A DNA stretch of 64,000 bases, taken from assembly GCA_021463845.1 (NCBI GenBank), contig JAJTXV010000001.1, positions 710,174 through 774,173 on the forward strand, in the 5' to 3' direction. Source of the DNA: Anaerolineales bacterium (lineage in GTDB: Bacteria > Chloroflexota > Anaerolineae > Anaerolineales > UBA11579). The position numbers and the translations under genes were made by a program. Shown here in pieces: positions 47,393 to 56,479 of this stretch. The notes beneath the pieces are model-generated. The model was not told the origin of the DNA. It made no database searches and was given only the letters and a program-made list of their open reading frames with translations. Each line of letters begins with the position of its first letter. Positions within the stretch are counted from its first letter, which is position 1.

Positions 47393-48196
47393 ATGCAAGA
47401 ATGGTCCAGCTACAAGCACCACAGCAGCGTGAAAGTGGACCTGCTGCACGCCTATTTTTCCAAGCACAGTTATCCGCGCCACAGTCACGACTACTACGTG
47501 ATCGCCCTGGTGGAAGAGGGGCTGCAGTCATTCAGCCTGGGATCACAAAAGTTCATCACGCCCCCAGGTGGTTTTATATTCATCAATCCCGGCGAGAGCC
47601 ATACCGGCGAGCCGGCCGCCGTACGCGGTTTCCGTTACCGTGCCATGTACCCCACCGTCGAGCAGTTGCAAGGTATCGCCCAGGACCTGGGCCTCAGAGA
47701 CGGCCAGCCTCAGTTCACACAGCCGCGCCGCAACAATGCCGGCCTGGCAAGCATGTTCTCCCGCATGCATGCCTTGCTGATGTGCGCTGAGCCTGGGCTG
47801 GAGGCGGAGACAGCCTTCGTGGGCACGATGGCAGAGCTGCTACGCCTCTTTGGCGCCGTCCGGCCGCCGGCCGTCATGCCCGCCACGGTGCAAAAGGCGC
47901 TCGCCTATATTCACGAAAACTTCACCCACCCCATCACGCTCGACGAACTGGCCGCCGTAGAGTCGCTCAGCCGCTATCACTTCTTGCGCTCCTTCCGCAA
48001 CCAGTTGGGCATGCCACCGCACACATATATTGAAAACTGCCGCATTGCTGCCGCCCAGCGCCTCTTGGCCACCGGCCTGCCGCTGGCGCAGGTGGCCGCC
48101 GAAGTCGGCTTCAGCAGCCAAAGCCACTTCACGCGGCGCTTCCGCCAGACTCTTGGCGTAACCCCAGGGCGCTACGCCAGCCTCGTGCTGGCCTGA
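47393..48196 (+). CDS. AraC family transcriptional regulator with cupin-type sensor domain
   Basis: HSYPRHSHDYYVIALVEEGLQSF...PGESHTG; HTH ITLDELAAVESLSRYHFLRSFRNQLGMPPHTYIENCRIAAAQRLLATGLPLAQVAAEVGFSSQSHFTRRFRQTLGVTPGRY. Confidence 0.95.
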   Translation: MQEWSSYKHHSSVKVDLLHAYFSKHSYPRHSHDYYVIALVEEGLQSFSLGSQKFITPPGGFIFINPGESHTGEPAAVRGFRYRAMYPTVEQLQGIAQDLGLRDGQPQFTQPRRNNAGLASMFSRMHALLMCAEPGLEAETAFVGTMAELLRLFGAVRPPAVMPATVQKALAYIHENFTHPITLDELAAVESLSRYHFLRSFRNQLGMPPHTYIENCRIAAAQRLLATGLPLAQVAAEVGFSSQSHFTRRFRQTLGVTPGRYASLVLA

Positions 48197-48202
48197 GGCA
48201 TC

Positions 48203-48796
48203 ATGTTCAACTGGCTCCCCACTATCACATACGCCCTGGTGGCAAACTTCACTCCAGGGCCCAACAATATCACCAGCGCCGCCATGGGCGTGCTGTACGG
48301 CTACCGCCGCTCGCTGCCATTCCTGCTCGGGAATACGACGGGGTTTTATGTCGTGCTGCTTATTGCCGCGCGGGTGTCCAACACTCTCCTGACCGCCATC
48401 CCTGGCATTGAGCCTGTGCTGCGTTACATTGGCGCGGCCTACATCTTGTACCTGGCCTTCAACATCCTGAAAGCTACCTATGTTTTTGAAGACGAGGAAG
48501 CAAAGCCGATGAGCTTTTGGCAGGGGTTTGTTTTCCAGTTCCTCAATCCCAAAGTGATCATTTATGCCCTCACCCTCTTCACCACATTCCTGGCCTGGCT
48601 TGTCAACGACACCATCCAGCTGCTGCTTGTGCTGGTGCCACTTACCCTGAGCTGCTTCGCCGCCATTTCTACCTGGACCCTGTTTGGGACGCTGATCAAG
48701 CGCTACCTGGGCTATCCGCGCATTCGCCTGGCGGTCAATATCATCCTTGCGCTCATGCTGGTCTACTCTGCTGCAGATATGGTCGGCATCGTCTAA
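48203..48796 (+). CDS. LysE family translocator
   Basis: NFTPGPNNITSAAMGVLYGYRRSLPFLLGNTTGF...RYIGAAYILYLAFNIL. Confidence 0.9.
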   Translation: MFNWLPTITYALVANFTPGPNNITSAAMGVLYGYRRSLPFLLGNTTGFYVVLLIAARVSNTLLTAIPGIEPVLRYIGAAYILYLAFNILKATYVFEDEEAKPMSFWQGFVFQFLNPKVIIYALTLFTTFLAWLVNDTIQLLLVLVPLTLSCFAAISTWTLFGTLIKRYLGYPRIRLAVNIILALMLVYSAADMVGIV

Positions 48797-48954
48797 GGCG
48801 GGGTACCCCAATACCCCAACACCTTGACAAACGCCGCCCATCCCACCATCCCCACCAAAATATAGTTACACTAGCCATTAGAGGCAAAAAGTTTTAACTA
48901 TTAACTGCACCCCACCCCCACCATGATGATTATTAAAACTTTTGCGGAGGAAGT

Positions 48955-49440
48955 ATGAACGCCACGGTAGAGATCCAGCCCCAGGAAGTTAGCAACATGC
49001 TCGTCCAGCTCTTTGAGGAAACTTTCAACACCAGCCAGGGCATCTACCTGGACAAGAACAGCTCGCTACTCGCCACCCTTGACACCATCACCGCCGAAGA
49101 AGCCTCCATCCCCGTCGGCGGCAAATGCGCCTCCCTGGCCGCCCAGGTCGAGCATGTCGTTTTCTACATCGAATCCTTCGAGCGCTACGCCCTGCAGGGC
49201 GACGACACCCCGCCCGACTGGGGCCACATCTGGCGCACCGTCGAGAAGGTCACCCCGGAAGAATGGGAGGCCTCCAAAGCCAAGCTGCGCAGCACCTATG
49301 AGCGCATCAAGGGCCTCTTCGCCAAAAACCCCATGTGGAACCAGGACACCATCGGCGGCGCCCTCACCGTCATCATCCACTCCGCATACCACCTCGGCGA
49401 GATCCGCCAGGCCATGTGTGTTTTGAAAAATGATCAGTGA
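48955..49440 (+). CDS. DinB-like four-helix protein
   Basis: 161 aa; SLAAQVEHVVFYIESFERYALQG...TVIIHSAYHLGEIRQAMC His spacing like DinB. Confidence 0.75.
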   Translation: MNATVEIQPQEVSNMLVQLFEETFNTSQGIYLDKNSSLLATLDTITAEEASIPVGGKCASLAAQVEHVVFYIESFERYALQGDDTPPDWGHIWRTVEKVTPEEWEASKAKLRSTYERIKGLFAKNPMWNQDTIGGALTVIIHSAYHLGEIRQAMCVLKNDQ

Positions 49441-49518
49441 TTAGTGAAAGTGATCAGGAATCTCCAATCTCAGCTCTCCGGATCACCAATCACTGCTCAC
49501 TCCTCACGGGGCTTGATT

Positions 49519-49569
49519 TTTATGAGGAAAATCTAAAATATTGACGGCGCGATATGCGGGTGATATACT
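49519..49569 (+). promoter_or_regulatory. promoter of SufR-like gene carrying the element shared with suf operon
   Basis: TTTATGAGGAAAATCTAAAATATTG (49519-49543) overlapping TTGACG-17-TATACT. Confidence 0.82.
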
Positions 49570-49579
49570 GCCTTCAGTC

Positions 49580-50221
49580 ATGGGCAGTACACGCAACGCA
49601 GTCCTCAAATACTTGCTAAACCACCAGCGCAGCACGATCAACGAACTGGCCAAAGCCGTCAAGATCAGCCCTATCTCCGTGCGCCACCACATCGCGCGCC
49701 TCGAAGATGAAGGCCTGGTGGCCTCCACGGAAGAGCGCCACGGCGTGGGCCGCCCGCGCCGCGTCTACTACCTAACCGAAGCCGGCATGGAGCACTTCCC
49801 CGGCCGCACCATTCGCTTCACCAACCGCCTGCTCGACGAGCTGAAGGAAACCCTGCCCGCCGAGCAGTTCGCCGGGTTGCTGGCCGGCATGGGCGCCTCG
49901 GCGGCCGATGACCTGGCCGCCAAGGGCGACCTGGAGCAGATGAGCCTTGACGAGCGCCTCAAGCTGCTCAAAGCCTGGCTCACCAAAGAAGGCTTCAGCG
50001 TCCAGGTGCAGCGCAACGAACACGAACTCATCATCAAGGAAACCAGCTGCCCCTACTTCTATGTGGGCCAAACCCACGGCGAAGTCTGCAGCATTGATAA
50101 AGCCCTCATCGCCAAGGCCCTCTCCGCTGACCCGCAGCGCACATCCTGCCTGCTCAGCGGAGACAGCCACTGCACCTACACCATCCCGATGGCCGCCATC
50201 AAGCAGGCCATCACATCGTAA
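49580..50221 (+). CDS. SufR-like winged-helix regulator with C-terminal Cys cluster
   Basis: HTH RNAVLKYLLNHQRSTINELAKAVKISPISVRHHIARLEDEGLVAS; C-term ETSCPYFYVGQTHGEVCSIDKALIAKALSADPQRTSCLLSGDSHCTYTI. Confidence 0.85.
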   Translation: MGSTRNAVLKYLLNHQRSTINELAKAVKISPISVRHHIARLEDEGLVASTEERHGVGRPRRVYYLTEAGMEHFPGRTIRFTNRLLDELKETLPAEQFAGLLAGMGASAADDLAAKGDLEQMSLDERLKLLKAWLTKEGFSVQVQRNEHELIIKETSCPYFYVGQTHGEVCSIDKALIAKALSADPQRTSCLLSGDSHCTYTIPMAAIKQAITS

Positions 50222-50238
50222 GAACGGAGCCACACCCA

Positions 50239-50595
50239 ATGAGTCCTGTAGCCTCACAAGACCCCGCCAAGCAAGCCATCTGGGAAATTGAAAGCACCAA
50301 TCCCGACTTGGTCCCCGCCGTCGAAGCCGCCCTGCGTGAAGTCGTAGACCCTGAGATCGGCCTCAACGTCATCGAGCTGGGCCTGGTGCGCAACGTGGCC
50401 CTGCAGGACAACCAGGGCAAGGTCACCATGATCATGACCACGCCGTTCTGCCCCTACGCCCCGGCCCTGCTGGAGATGACCCGCAAGAAAGCCGCCGATG
50501 CCCTGCAGCGCGACACCACCATCATGATGGGCACCGAACTATGGGACCTGACTTACATGGAAGAGGGCGCCGGCGCAGACTGGGGCATCTTCTAA
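50239..50595 (+). CDS. MIP18/DUF59 family Fe-S assembly-associated protein
   Basis: VEAALREVVDPEIGLNVIELGLVRNVAL...VTMIMTTPFCPYAPALLEMTRKKA. Confidence 0.92.
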   Translation: MSPVASQDPAKQAIWEIESTNPDLVPAVEAALREVVDPEIGLNVIELGLVRNVALQDNQGKVTMIMTTPFCPYAPALLEMTRKKAADALQRDTTIMMGTELWDLTYMEEGAGADWGIF

Positions 50596-50601
50596 CAAAA
50601 C

Positions 50602-50634
50602 AAAAAAGACGGCGCTCGAGCGCCGTCTTTTTAT
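50602..50634. terminator. intrinsic terminator
   Basis: AAAAAAGACGGCGCTCGAGCGCCGTCTTTTTAT. Confidence 0.9.
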
Positions 50635-51641
50635 TGCTTAGGATGCTGGAGAAAAAACTCCAACATCATCTGATTGGCAGAAACATCTTGTGAAGGGGGA
50701 TCACCGATCAAACCATCTCGCCCGCCCGGCCAGGCATGCTGGCCATCAATGATCGTCACCTGCACCACAGCCGCGCTGCCATCGCAATCGGCATATGTCT
50801 CGATCAGCACATTGCCGCGGGCGCGCGTAGTGCTGCTTGGCAGCGGGTTGCAGCCGTTGGCCGCAACCCAAAACGCCAGCGAGTCCGCCACGGACAGGTC
50901 GATCCGCCCAGGCTCGATCGCCATCGGGCTCAAGCCGCCCTCATACAGCACATGCTGGTCGGCCATCCCGTTGAAGGCGATGACCGCCACCGGGCTGGCG
51001 GGCGCAGGCGGCGTGAACAACGCCGCCTCAGCTGACGCCTGCCCACCCACGCTGGCGGCCACAGGCGCAATGCCCGCCACCAGGTCAGCCAGCTCTGCGC
51101 CGGCGCGGTGCGCCATCATGCCTCCGTTTGACATGCCGGTGATGTATATGTGGGCCGGGTCTACGGCGTAATGAGCCACCATGGAGCCGATCAAGACGCG
51201 CAGCAGACCCACATCATCCACCGCGCTCTCCATGGCGTAACCGCAGCAGTGGCCGGCATTCCAGGTGAGCAAGGCGCTACCCAAACGGCCGCTGCCGTTT
51301 GGGTAGGCCACAATGAAGCCGTACTCATCGGCGTCCGCATCCATCCCAGTCGAGCGGCGCACCTGCTGCCCGCTGCCACCCCCGCCGTGCAGCACGATCA
51401 GCAGCGGCAGCTGCGTCTCTCCATCGTAGGCCGGCGGCAAGTGCAGCAGCACCTCGCGCCGGTCAGCGCCGTTCACGATCGTCAGCTCATAGTCCCCCGG
51501 CTGGGGCTGGCTGTCCTCGGGCTGTCCAGGCTGCACCACCGGCGAAGGCAGCATGGTGGCTGTGGGCTGGGCCGGTTGGGCAAAGTTACACGCCAGCGCA
51601 GCCAGCGCCAGGGCTGCCAGGATCCAAATGAACTTGCGCAT
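50631..51641 (-). CDS. PHB depolymerase/LpqC-type esterase lipoprotein
   Basis: Lipobox ALAALACNF; PLLIVLHGGGGSGQQVRRSTGMDADADEYGFIVAYPNG, YITGMSNGGMMAHRAGAEL; start reset to 51641. Confidence 0.88.
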   Translation of the reverse strand: MRKFIWILAALALAALACNFAQPAQPTATMLPSPVVQPGQPEDSQPQPGDYELTIVNGADRREVLLHLPPAYDGETQLPLLIVLHGGGGSGQQVRRSTGMDADADEYGFIVAYPNGSGRLGSALLTWNAGHCCGYAMESAVDDVGLLRVLIGSMVAHYAVDPAHIYITGMSNGGMMAHRAGAELADLVAGIAPVAASVGGQASAEAALFTPPAPASPVAVIAFNGMADQHVLYEGGLSPMAIEPGRIDLSVADSLAFWVAANGCNPLPSSTTRARGNVLIETYADCDGSAAVVQVTIIDGQHAWPGGRDGLIGDPPSQDVSANQMMLEFFLQHPKQ

Positions 51642-51740
51642 ACTAGAGTCTACGAAGAAACCACCAAAAGTGTTGCGGTCTGAAGCCAGAATGTGCAAGC
51701 CTGCGGACTGCGGCTGTTTCAGGTATAATCTCGCCCTGTT

Positions 51741-51815
<75 letters not shown>

Positions 51816-51853
51816 TAAAAAGACCGCAGAATTGCGGTCTTTTTGATTCTTAC

Positions 51854-51974
51854 GTTGCGGCTACGCCGCAACTAGTGGAGTTGCTTCGCAACTCCAGGCT
51901 TTCTGCGCCAAGTATCGTGGCCTTGCGGCTGGCGCCGCAACTAGTGGAGTTGTGCGTTGCGGCTACGCCGCAAC
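51854..51974. repeat. short hairpin/direct-repeat cluster downstream of tRNA-Pro
   Basis: GTTGCGGCTACGCCGCAAC x2 (51854-51872, 51956-51974); CGCCGCAACTAGTGGAGTTG x2 (51864-51883, 51933-51952). Confidence 0.85.
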
Positions 51975-52067
51975 GCAGGAACTTTTTACCCCTGTCCGCC
52001 GTTGTACCCAGAAGCGCTGGGAGTGCTAAAATCACTGTAGCGCGTCATTTTGATAGGGAGAACCGCT

Positions 52068-53240
52068 ATGTCCAAAACCGTCACCCGCATTCGTATTCTG
52101 GGCCTGCTGCTGGCCGCGGGCCTGCTGCTGGCCGCCTGCCGCGCCCCCTCGCCTGAGAGCCATGCCCCCACGCTGGATCTCAATGCTCTCTACACCCAGG
52201 TAGCCGGAACCCTGGTGGCCCAGGGGCAGCAGGCAGCTGCCACCAACACGCCGGCCGCCACCCAGACCCCCTTCGTGGTCACCGCCACCCCCACCGAAAC
52301 CCCGCTCCAGCCCGTGGCCACCAACACGCCTGTGCCCACCACCGTGGCCGCCACCAGCGTTCCCGTCGTGGGTTGCTACCAGGCCTACTTCGTGACTGAC
52401 GTCACCGTTCCCGACAATACGCAGATGAGCAAGGGCCAGAGCTTTACCAAGACCTGGCGCATCCGCAACAACGGCACCTGCACCTGGTCCAGCGATTTTG
52501 ACATCGTCTACACCTCCGGCACCAACCTGGCTTCCAGCAGCAGCATCGACATCCCTAAGGAAGTCAAGCCCGGCGAAACGGTGGATATTTCCATCGCCAT
52601 GACCGCCCCCAATAGCGATGGCACCTACCGCAGCAGTTGGGTGATCAAAGCCACCAACGGTTACACCTTCGGCGTCAACGGCCATGCCAACAGCGCCGGC
52701 GTGCCCTTCTTTGCCCTGATCCGCGTGGGCACAGCGAGCAGCGGCGTGCGCTACGACTTTGCGGCCAGCTATTGCTCGGCCAGCTGGTCGAGCAATGAAG
52801 CCGGCAGTCTGCCCTGCCCCGGCGCCAACAGCGGCACGCAAGGCTTCGTGATGGTGCTGCAAAACCCCCAGCTCGAGACCCGCGACGAGGATGAGCCTGC
52901 CATCTGGCCACGCCCCAACCACGCCAGCAACGGATTCATCCGCGGCGTCTATCCTGATTTCTCTGTACAAAGCGGCGATCGTTTCCGCACCCAGGTCGGC
53001 TGCCTCAAGAACAACCCCAACTGTCGCCTGCTGTTCACCTTCAGCTACATCCTCAACGGCACTGAGACGGTGCTAGGCACCTGGGACGAGAAGTTGGAAG
53101 GCCTGGCCAAGGATATCAACATCGACCTCTCCAGCCTGGCGGGCAAGACCGTGCGCTTTGTGCTGACGGTGAAGCCAAACAACACTGACTATGCACAGGC
53201 GAACGGCTTCTGGTTCGTGCCGCGCATCATCAAGCCCTAG
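52068..53240 (+). CDS. lipoprotein with NBR1-type Ig-like domain
   Basis: Lipobox GLLLAACRA; Thr/Pro linker; VTVPDNTQMSKGQSFTKTWRIRNNGTCTWSSDFDIVYTSG. Confidence 0.82.
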   Translation: MSKTVTRIRILGLLLAAGLLLAACRAPSPESHAPTLDLNALYTQVAGTLVAQGQQAAATNTPAATQTPFVVTATPTETPLQPVATNTPVPTTVAATSVPVVGCYQAYFVTDVTVPDNTQMSKGQSFTKTWRIRNNGTCTWSSDFDIVYTSGTNLASSSSIDIPKEVKPGETVDISIAMTAPNSDGTYRSSWVIKATNGYTFGVNGHANSAGVPFFALIRVGTASSGVRYDFAASYCSASWSSNEAGSLPCPGANSGTQGFVMVLQNPQLETRDEDEPAIWPRPNHASNGFIRGVYPDFSVQSGDRFRTQVGCLKNNPNCRLLFTFSYILNGTETVLGTWDEKLEGLAKDINIDLSSLAGKTVRFVLTVKPNNTDYAQANGFWFVPRIIKP

Positions 53241-53265
53241 GCTTGCAAGCTGACCGAGCAACAAG

Positions 53266-53298
53266 AGGCATCTGCGCTGAGCGCAGATGCCTCTTTAT
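53266..53298. terminator. intrinsic terminator
   Basis: AAGAGGCATCTGCGCTGAGCGCAGATGCCTCTTTA. Confidence 0.85.
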
Positions 53299-53381
53299 TT
53301 AAACCGGCGTGCAATGTACAATGACGCGCGATGTGAGCGAACTGCGCTCACGCAGATCCAGCACGTTGGAGGAGAAGAGAT

Positions 53382-53714
53382 ATGGCATCAGCAAAGTTTG
53401 TGATCGAGAAGGGCAAAGGCGGCTTCCGCTTCAACCTCATCAGCACCAATGGTGAGCCGATCCTGCACAGCGAGCGCTACAACACCAAAGACAGCGCCAA
53501 GCGCGGCATCAAGTCAGTCAAGAAACACGCCGGCAAGCTGGCCAACTACGTCGAAGCCAAGTCCAAGAACGGCAAGAGCTACTTCAACCTGCGCGCCGCC
53601 AACAACCGCATCATTGGCACCAGCGAGATGTACTCCTCGCCCGCCAAGTGCAAGGGCGGTATCGACGCGGTGAAGCGCGTCGCCGGTGGCGCCACCATCG
53701 AAGACAAGAGCTAG
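53382..53714 (+). CDS. YegP/DUF1508 family protein (tandem repeat)
   Basis: FVIEKGKGGFRFNLISTNGEPILHSERYNTKDSAKRGIKSVK...KNGKSYFNLRAANNRIIGTSEMYSSPAKCKGGIDAVK. Confidence 0.93.
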   Translation: MASAKFVIEKGKGGFRFNLISTNGEPILHSERYNTKDSAKRGIKSVKKHAGKLANYVEAKSKNGKSYFNLRAANNRIIGTSEMYSSPAKCKGGIDAVKRVAGGATIEDKS

Positions 53715-53840
53715 ACTAGATCGCGCAATTAGTCAAGAAAAAAAGACCGGGCAATCGCTTGTCCGGTCTTTTTGTTTATAGTAGCATTAATCACCTGCTC
53801 ATTTTGGCAGAGACTACAGGAAAGGAGGCTACTTTTTATT

Positions 53841-54011
53841 ATGAGACTCACTCCTCCCAAGCAATGGGTATTCTGGGCTGCACTCGTCCTCGCTGTTGTT
53901 GCTTTGCTGGGCGCGCTGGGCGTTCTCGCCTTCGCCGCTCCTTACGCCACCTGGCTGGCTTTCGCTGGCTGGGCGCTTCTGGCCGCTGGCAACGCCGTCA
54001 AGGGCTTCTAA
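53841..54011 (+). CDS. small two-TM membrane protein (56 aa)
   Basis: MRLTPPKQWVFWAALVLAVVALLGALGVLAFAAPYATWLAFAGWALLAAGNAVKGF; AAAGGAGG upstream. Confidence 0.7.
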   Translation: MRLTPPKQWVFWAALVLAVVALLGALGVLAFAAPYATWLAFAGWALLAAGNAVKGF

Positions 54012-54066
54012 GCACCAGAACCAACAAAAAAAGACGACCCGATGGGTCGTCTTTTTTTGTTGTCTA

Positions 54067-54837
54067 TTAGCGCACAGGCTCAGCGGCGATCGGGTTGCGC
54101 AGCTCGCCCAGCCCTTCAATGCTGGTGACGAGCTCGTCGCCGTCTTTCAGCGGGCCAACCCCGGCAGGCGTGCCGGTGAGGATCAGATCGCCAGGCTCCA
54201 GGGTCATGACGGAGGAGATATAGGCCAATAGCTGGCGTACCGAGAAGATCATGTCCCGCGTAGAGCCCATCTGGCGCAGCTCGCCGTTGACGGAGCAAGT
54301 CACCACCGCATCTGCCGGGTCAAAGTCAGTCTCGATCCAGGGACCAAAAGGACAAAAGGTATCGAAGCCCTTGCCACGCGTCCACTGGCCGTCACGCTTC
54401 TGCAAGTCGCGGGCGGTGATGTCATTGGCAATGGTGTAACCCAGAATATATTCATTGACCGTATCCGGCTCGATCCAGCGGCCGCGCTTGCCGATCACGA
54501 TGGCCAGCTCGGCCTCGTGCTCCGGCTGCTGGGTCTGCGGCGGCAGGATGATGGTTTCGCCGTGCGCCACTAATGATGAGGGCGGCTTGAGGAACAGCAT
54601 CGGCACCTCTGGCACCTCGTTGCCCAACTCTTTGGCGTGGTCCGCATAGTTGCGGCCCACGCAGATGATCTTGCTGGGCAGCGCCGGCGGCAGCAGCTTG
54701 AGGTCGGCCAGGGGGATAGTAGCCTCTGCCCGCTGGAAGGCTGCGTACGGGTCACCCTCGATCGGGCCAACCTTATCGCCCAGCACCCAGCCGTAGCGGG
54801 CCGTGCCGTCTTGCTGCAGATATCGAATGATGCGCAT
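54067..54837 (-). CDS. fumarylacetoacetate hydrolase family protein
   Basis: ICVGRNYADHAKELGNEVPEVPMLFLKPPSSL, HEAELAIVIGK, GYTIANDITARDLQ, GDLILTGTPAGVGPL. Confidence 0.95.
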   Translation of the reverse strand: MRIIRYLQQDGTARYGWVLGDKVGPIEGDPYAAFQRAEATIPLADLKLLPPALPSKIICVGRNYADHAKELGNEVPEVPMLFLKPPSSLVAHGETIILPPQTQQPEHEAELAIVIGKRGRWIEPDTVNEYILGYTIANDITARDLQKRDGQWTRGKGFDTFCPFGPWIETDFDPADAVVTCSVNGELRQMGSTRDMIFSVRQLLAYISSVMTLEPGDLILTGTPAGVGPLKDGDELVTSIEGLGELRNPIAAEPVR

Positions 54838-54846
54838 CAGTCTCCT

Positions 54847-55692
54847 CTAGTTTGCCCGCGCCAGGCGGCGCAGCAGTTTATCCGTCTTGGTTTGCACTTC
54901 TTTGTGGCGCTCGGCAAAACGCCAACGCAGCGCCTGGCCGAGTGCGTTCACCAGAGCAGCCATCACAAAGCTCACCGCCTGGTCACTCCCCTCTGGGCGC
55001 GGCACCTCCAGCACCACGTCCGCCTTGCGGGCGGCGTCGTACGAGGCGCCGCCCACCACCACGGTGGTGTGCAGCCCGCTGGCCTTGGCCTGGGCCACGG
55101 CCAGCGGCAGCAGTGGTGTGCTGTTGTACGCATCCAGCGCCATCAGCAGGTCGCCTTCGCTGGCCAGCGCCAGGCCGGCCGCCAGCCCCTGCTCCTCGAC
55201 CGGCAGGCTGTAGGCCAGCAGACCGATGGATTGCAGATGGCGCAGCAGATCGCTGGCCTGCGGGGCGGCGGCCGCATCGCTCATCACGAAGACGCGCTTG
55301 GCCTTGCCCAGCGCGCTAAGCAAACTCTCCAGCGGCGCGGCATCCAGCAGGCGGCGGGCGCGCTCAATCGCGTCAGCCAGCTCTTTGTAGGCACGGTCGG
55401 TCAGGCCGCGCAAGCTATCCGCTTTGGGCTCAATGTTCTGACGCAGCAGCAGCTCTTGCAGCACACGCGCCTTGATCTCGTCCTGCAAGGCCGGGAAGCC
55501 GGAGTAGTTCAGGGTCTGGGCGAAACGCACCACGGTGGCAGCATCCACATCCACCTCATGCGCAAGCTCAGAGGCGGTCAGCAAGGCGGCCTGCACGTAT
55601 GAATCTAATATATAATCTGCGAGCCTTTGAAAGCTTTTCGAAAGGCGCGGCCGCGCTTCTCTTATGCGGTCAGCATAGGTGCCTGGAGGCAT
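54847..55692 (-). CDS. MurR/RpiR family transcriptional regulator
   Basis: LSKSFQRLADYILDSYVQAALLTASELAHEVDVDAATVVRFAQTLNYSGFPALQDEI plus SIS-like domain; start reset to 55692. Confidence 0.93.
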   Translation of the reverse strand: MPPGTYADRIREARPRLSKSFQRLADYILDSYVQAALLTASELAHEVDVDAATVVRFAQTLNYSGFPALQDEIKARVLQELLLRQNIEPKADSLRGLTDRAYKELADAIERARRLLDAAPLESLLSALGKAKRVFVMSDAAAAPQASDLLRHLQSIGLLAYSLPVEEQGLAAGLALASEGDLLMALDAYNSTPLLPLAVAQAKASGLHTTVVVGGASYDAARKADVVLEVPRPEGSDQAVSFVMAALVNALGQALRWRFAERHKEVQTKTDKLLRRLARAN

Positions 55693-55775
55693 AAGGCAGA
55701 CTATAGCACAAAGTTTTTTGCAGGTATAATCATTTTTGCAATTTGGATTGCAGCCCATGAAGGGGTTTTAAGCCT

Positions 55776-55849
55776 GGGCGAGTAGCTCAGTTGGTTAGAG
55801 CGCCTCCCTTACAAGGAGGATGTCGTAGGTTCGAGTCCTATCTCGCCCA
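55776..55849 (+). tRNA. tRNA-Val (anticodon TAC)
   Basis: GGGCGAG-TA-GCTC...CCTCC-CTTACAA-GGAGG...GTAGG-TTCGAGT-CCTAT-CTCGCCC-A. Confidence 0.95.
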
Positions 55850-55945
55850 CTAAAACAGCGCCTGCGGCGCTGTTTTGCTTTCCGGGCCGGCGCCAGCCAG
55901 CCCGAAAGCAAGCCTCATTGTATAATCCCAGGCAAGCAGGGTCTT

Positions 55946-56158
55946 ATGGAGAAATGGGAGTATCTTGAGCTCAAGATCACCCACGGCGCGGTTGAGCTGG
56001 TGGACGGCGAACTGCTGCCCCCTGCCGATCCGCACAGCCCGGACCCTTACGACTACGTCAAAAGCATGATCGCGGATGGCTGGCAGCTGGTCACCCGCTC
56101 CGGCTCACTGAGCGGCGAATTCTCGGTAGTGCTCAAGCGCCCCCTCAACAGCGAATAG
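55946..56158 (+). CDS. small hypothetical protein (70 aa)
   Basis: MEKWEYLELKITHGAVELVDGELL...PYDYVKSMIADGWQLVTRSGSLSGEFSVVLKRP. Confidence 0.65.
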   Translation: MEKWEYLELKITHGAVELVDGELLPPADPHSPDPYDYVKSMIADGWQLVTRSGSLSGEFSVVLKRPLNSE

Positions 56159-56237
56159 CCCCTCACGGGACATTTTGACCGCCAAATTGGGACAAACGAC
56201 ACCTGCCCCACCTGCCCGCCTGCCGTATTCTAGGGTC

Positions 56238-56436
56238 AAAGAAACGTCGGAGCAGGTTCCAGCAGATCGCCGACACTAACGGTAATGGGACGGCCAGAAA
56301 ACAAGGCCGCAGCCGTTTGACAGTGTGGCCGGTGCGGTCACCAGAACAGGCGAAGCTGGTAGGCAAGTCAAACGCTCGGCCAGAGGCGAACTGGTCAGGC
56401 AATGACTTAGCCCTGATTGCTCCGGCGTTTTCTTTT
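56238..56436 (+). ncRNA. candidate structured non-coding RNA of unknown class
   Basis: Closing stem AAACGUCGGAGCA(242-254)/UGCUCCGGCGUUU(418-430) ending in UCUUUU; internal stems 273-282/313-326, 291-295/305-309, 340-344/356-360, 365-370/403-408, 378-383/391-396 (all +56000). Confidence 0.5.
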
Positions 56437-56479
56437 AATATCTAGCCACGAAGCGAAAGAGCGCTCTGGTTTTGTTTCG

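Noticed and set aside
56238-56436. Considered a cobalamin riboswitch, 6S RNA or RNase P RNA
   Set aside because: No GCCACUG B12 box, no single long 6S-type hairpin and no GAGGAAAGUCC/ACAGAA RNase P motifs; located between gene 3' ends rather than as a leader. Kept as unassigned ncRNA
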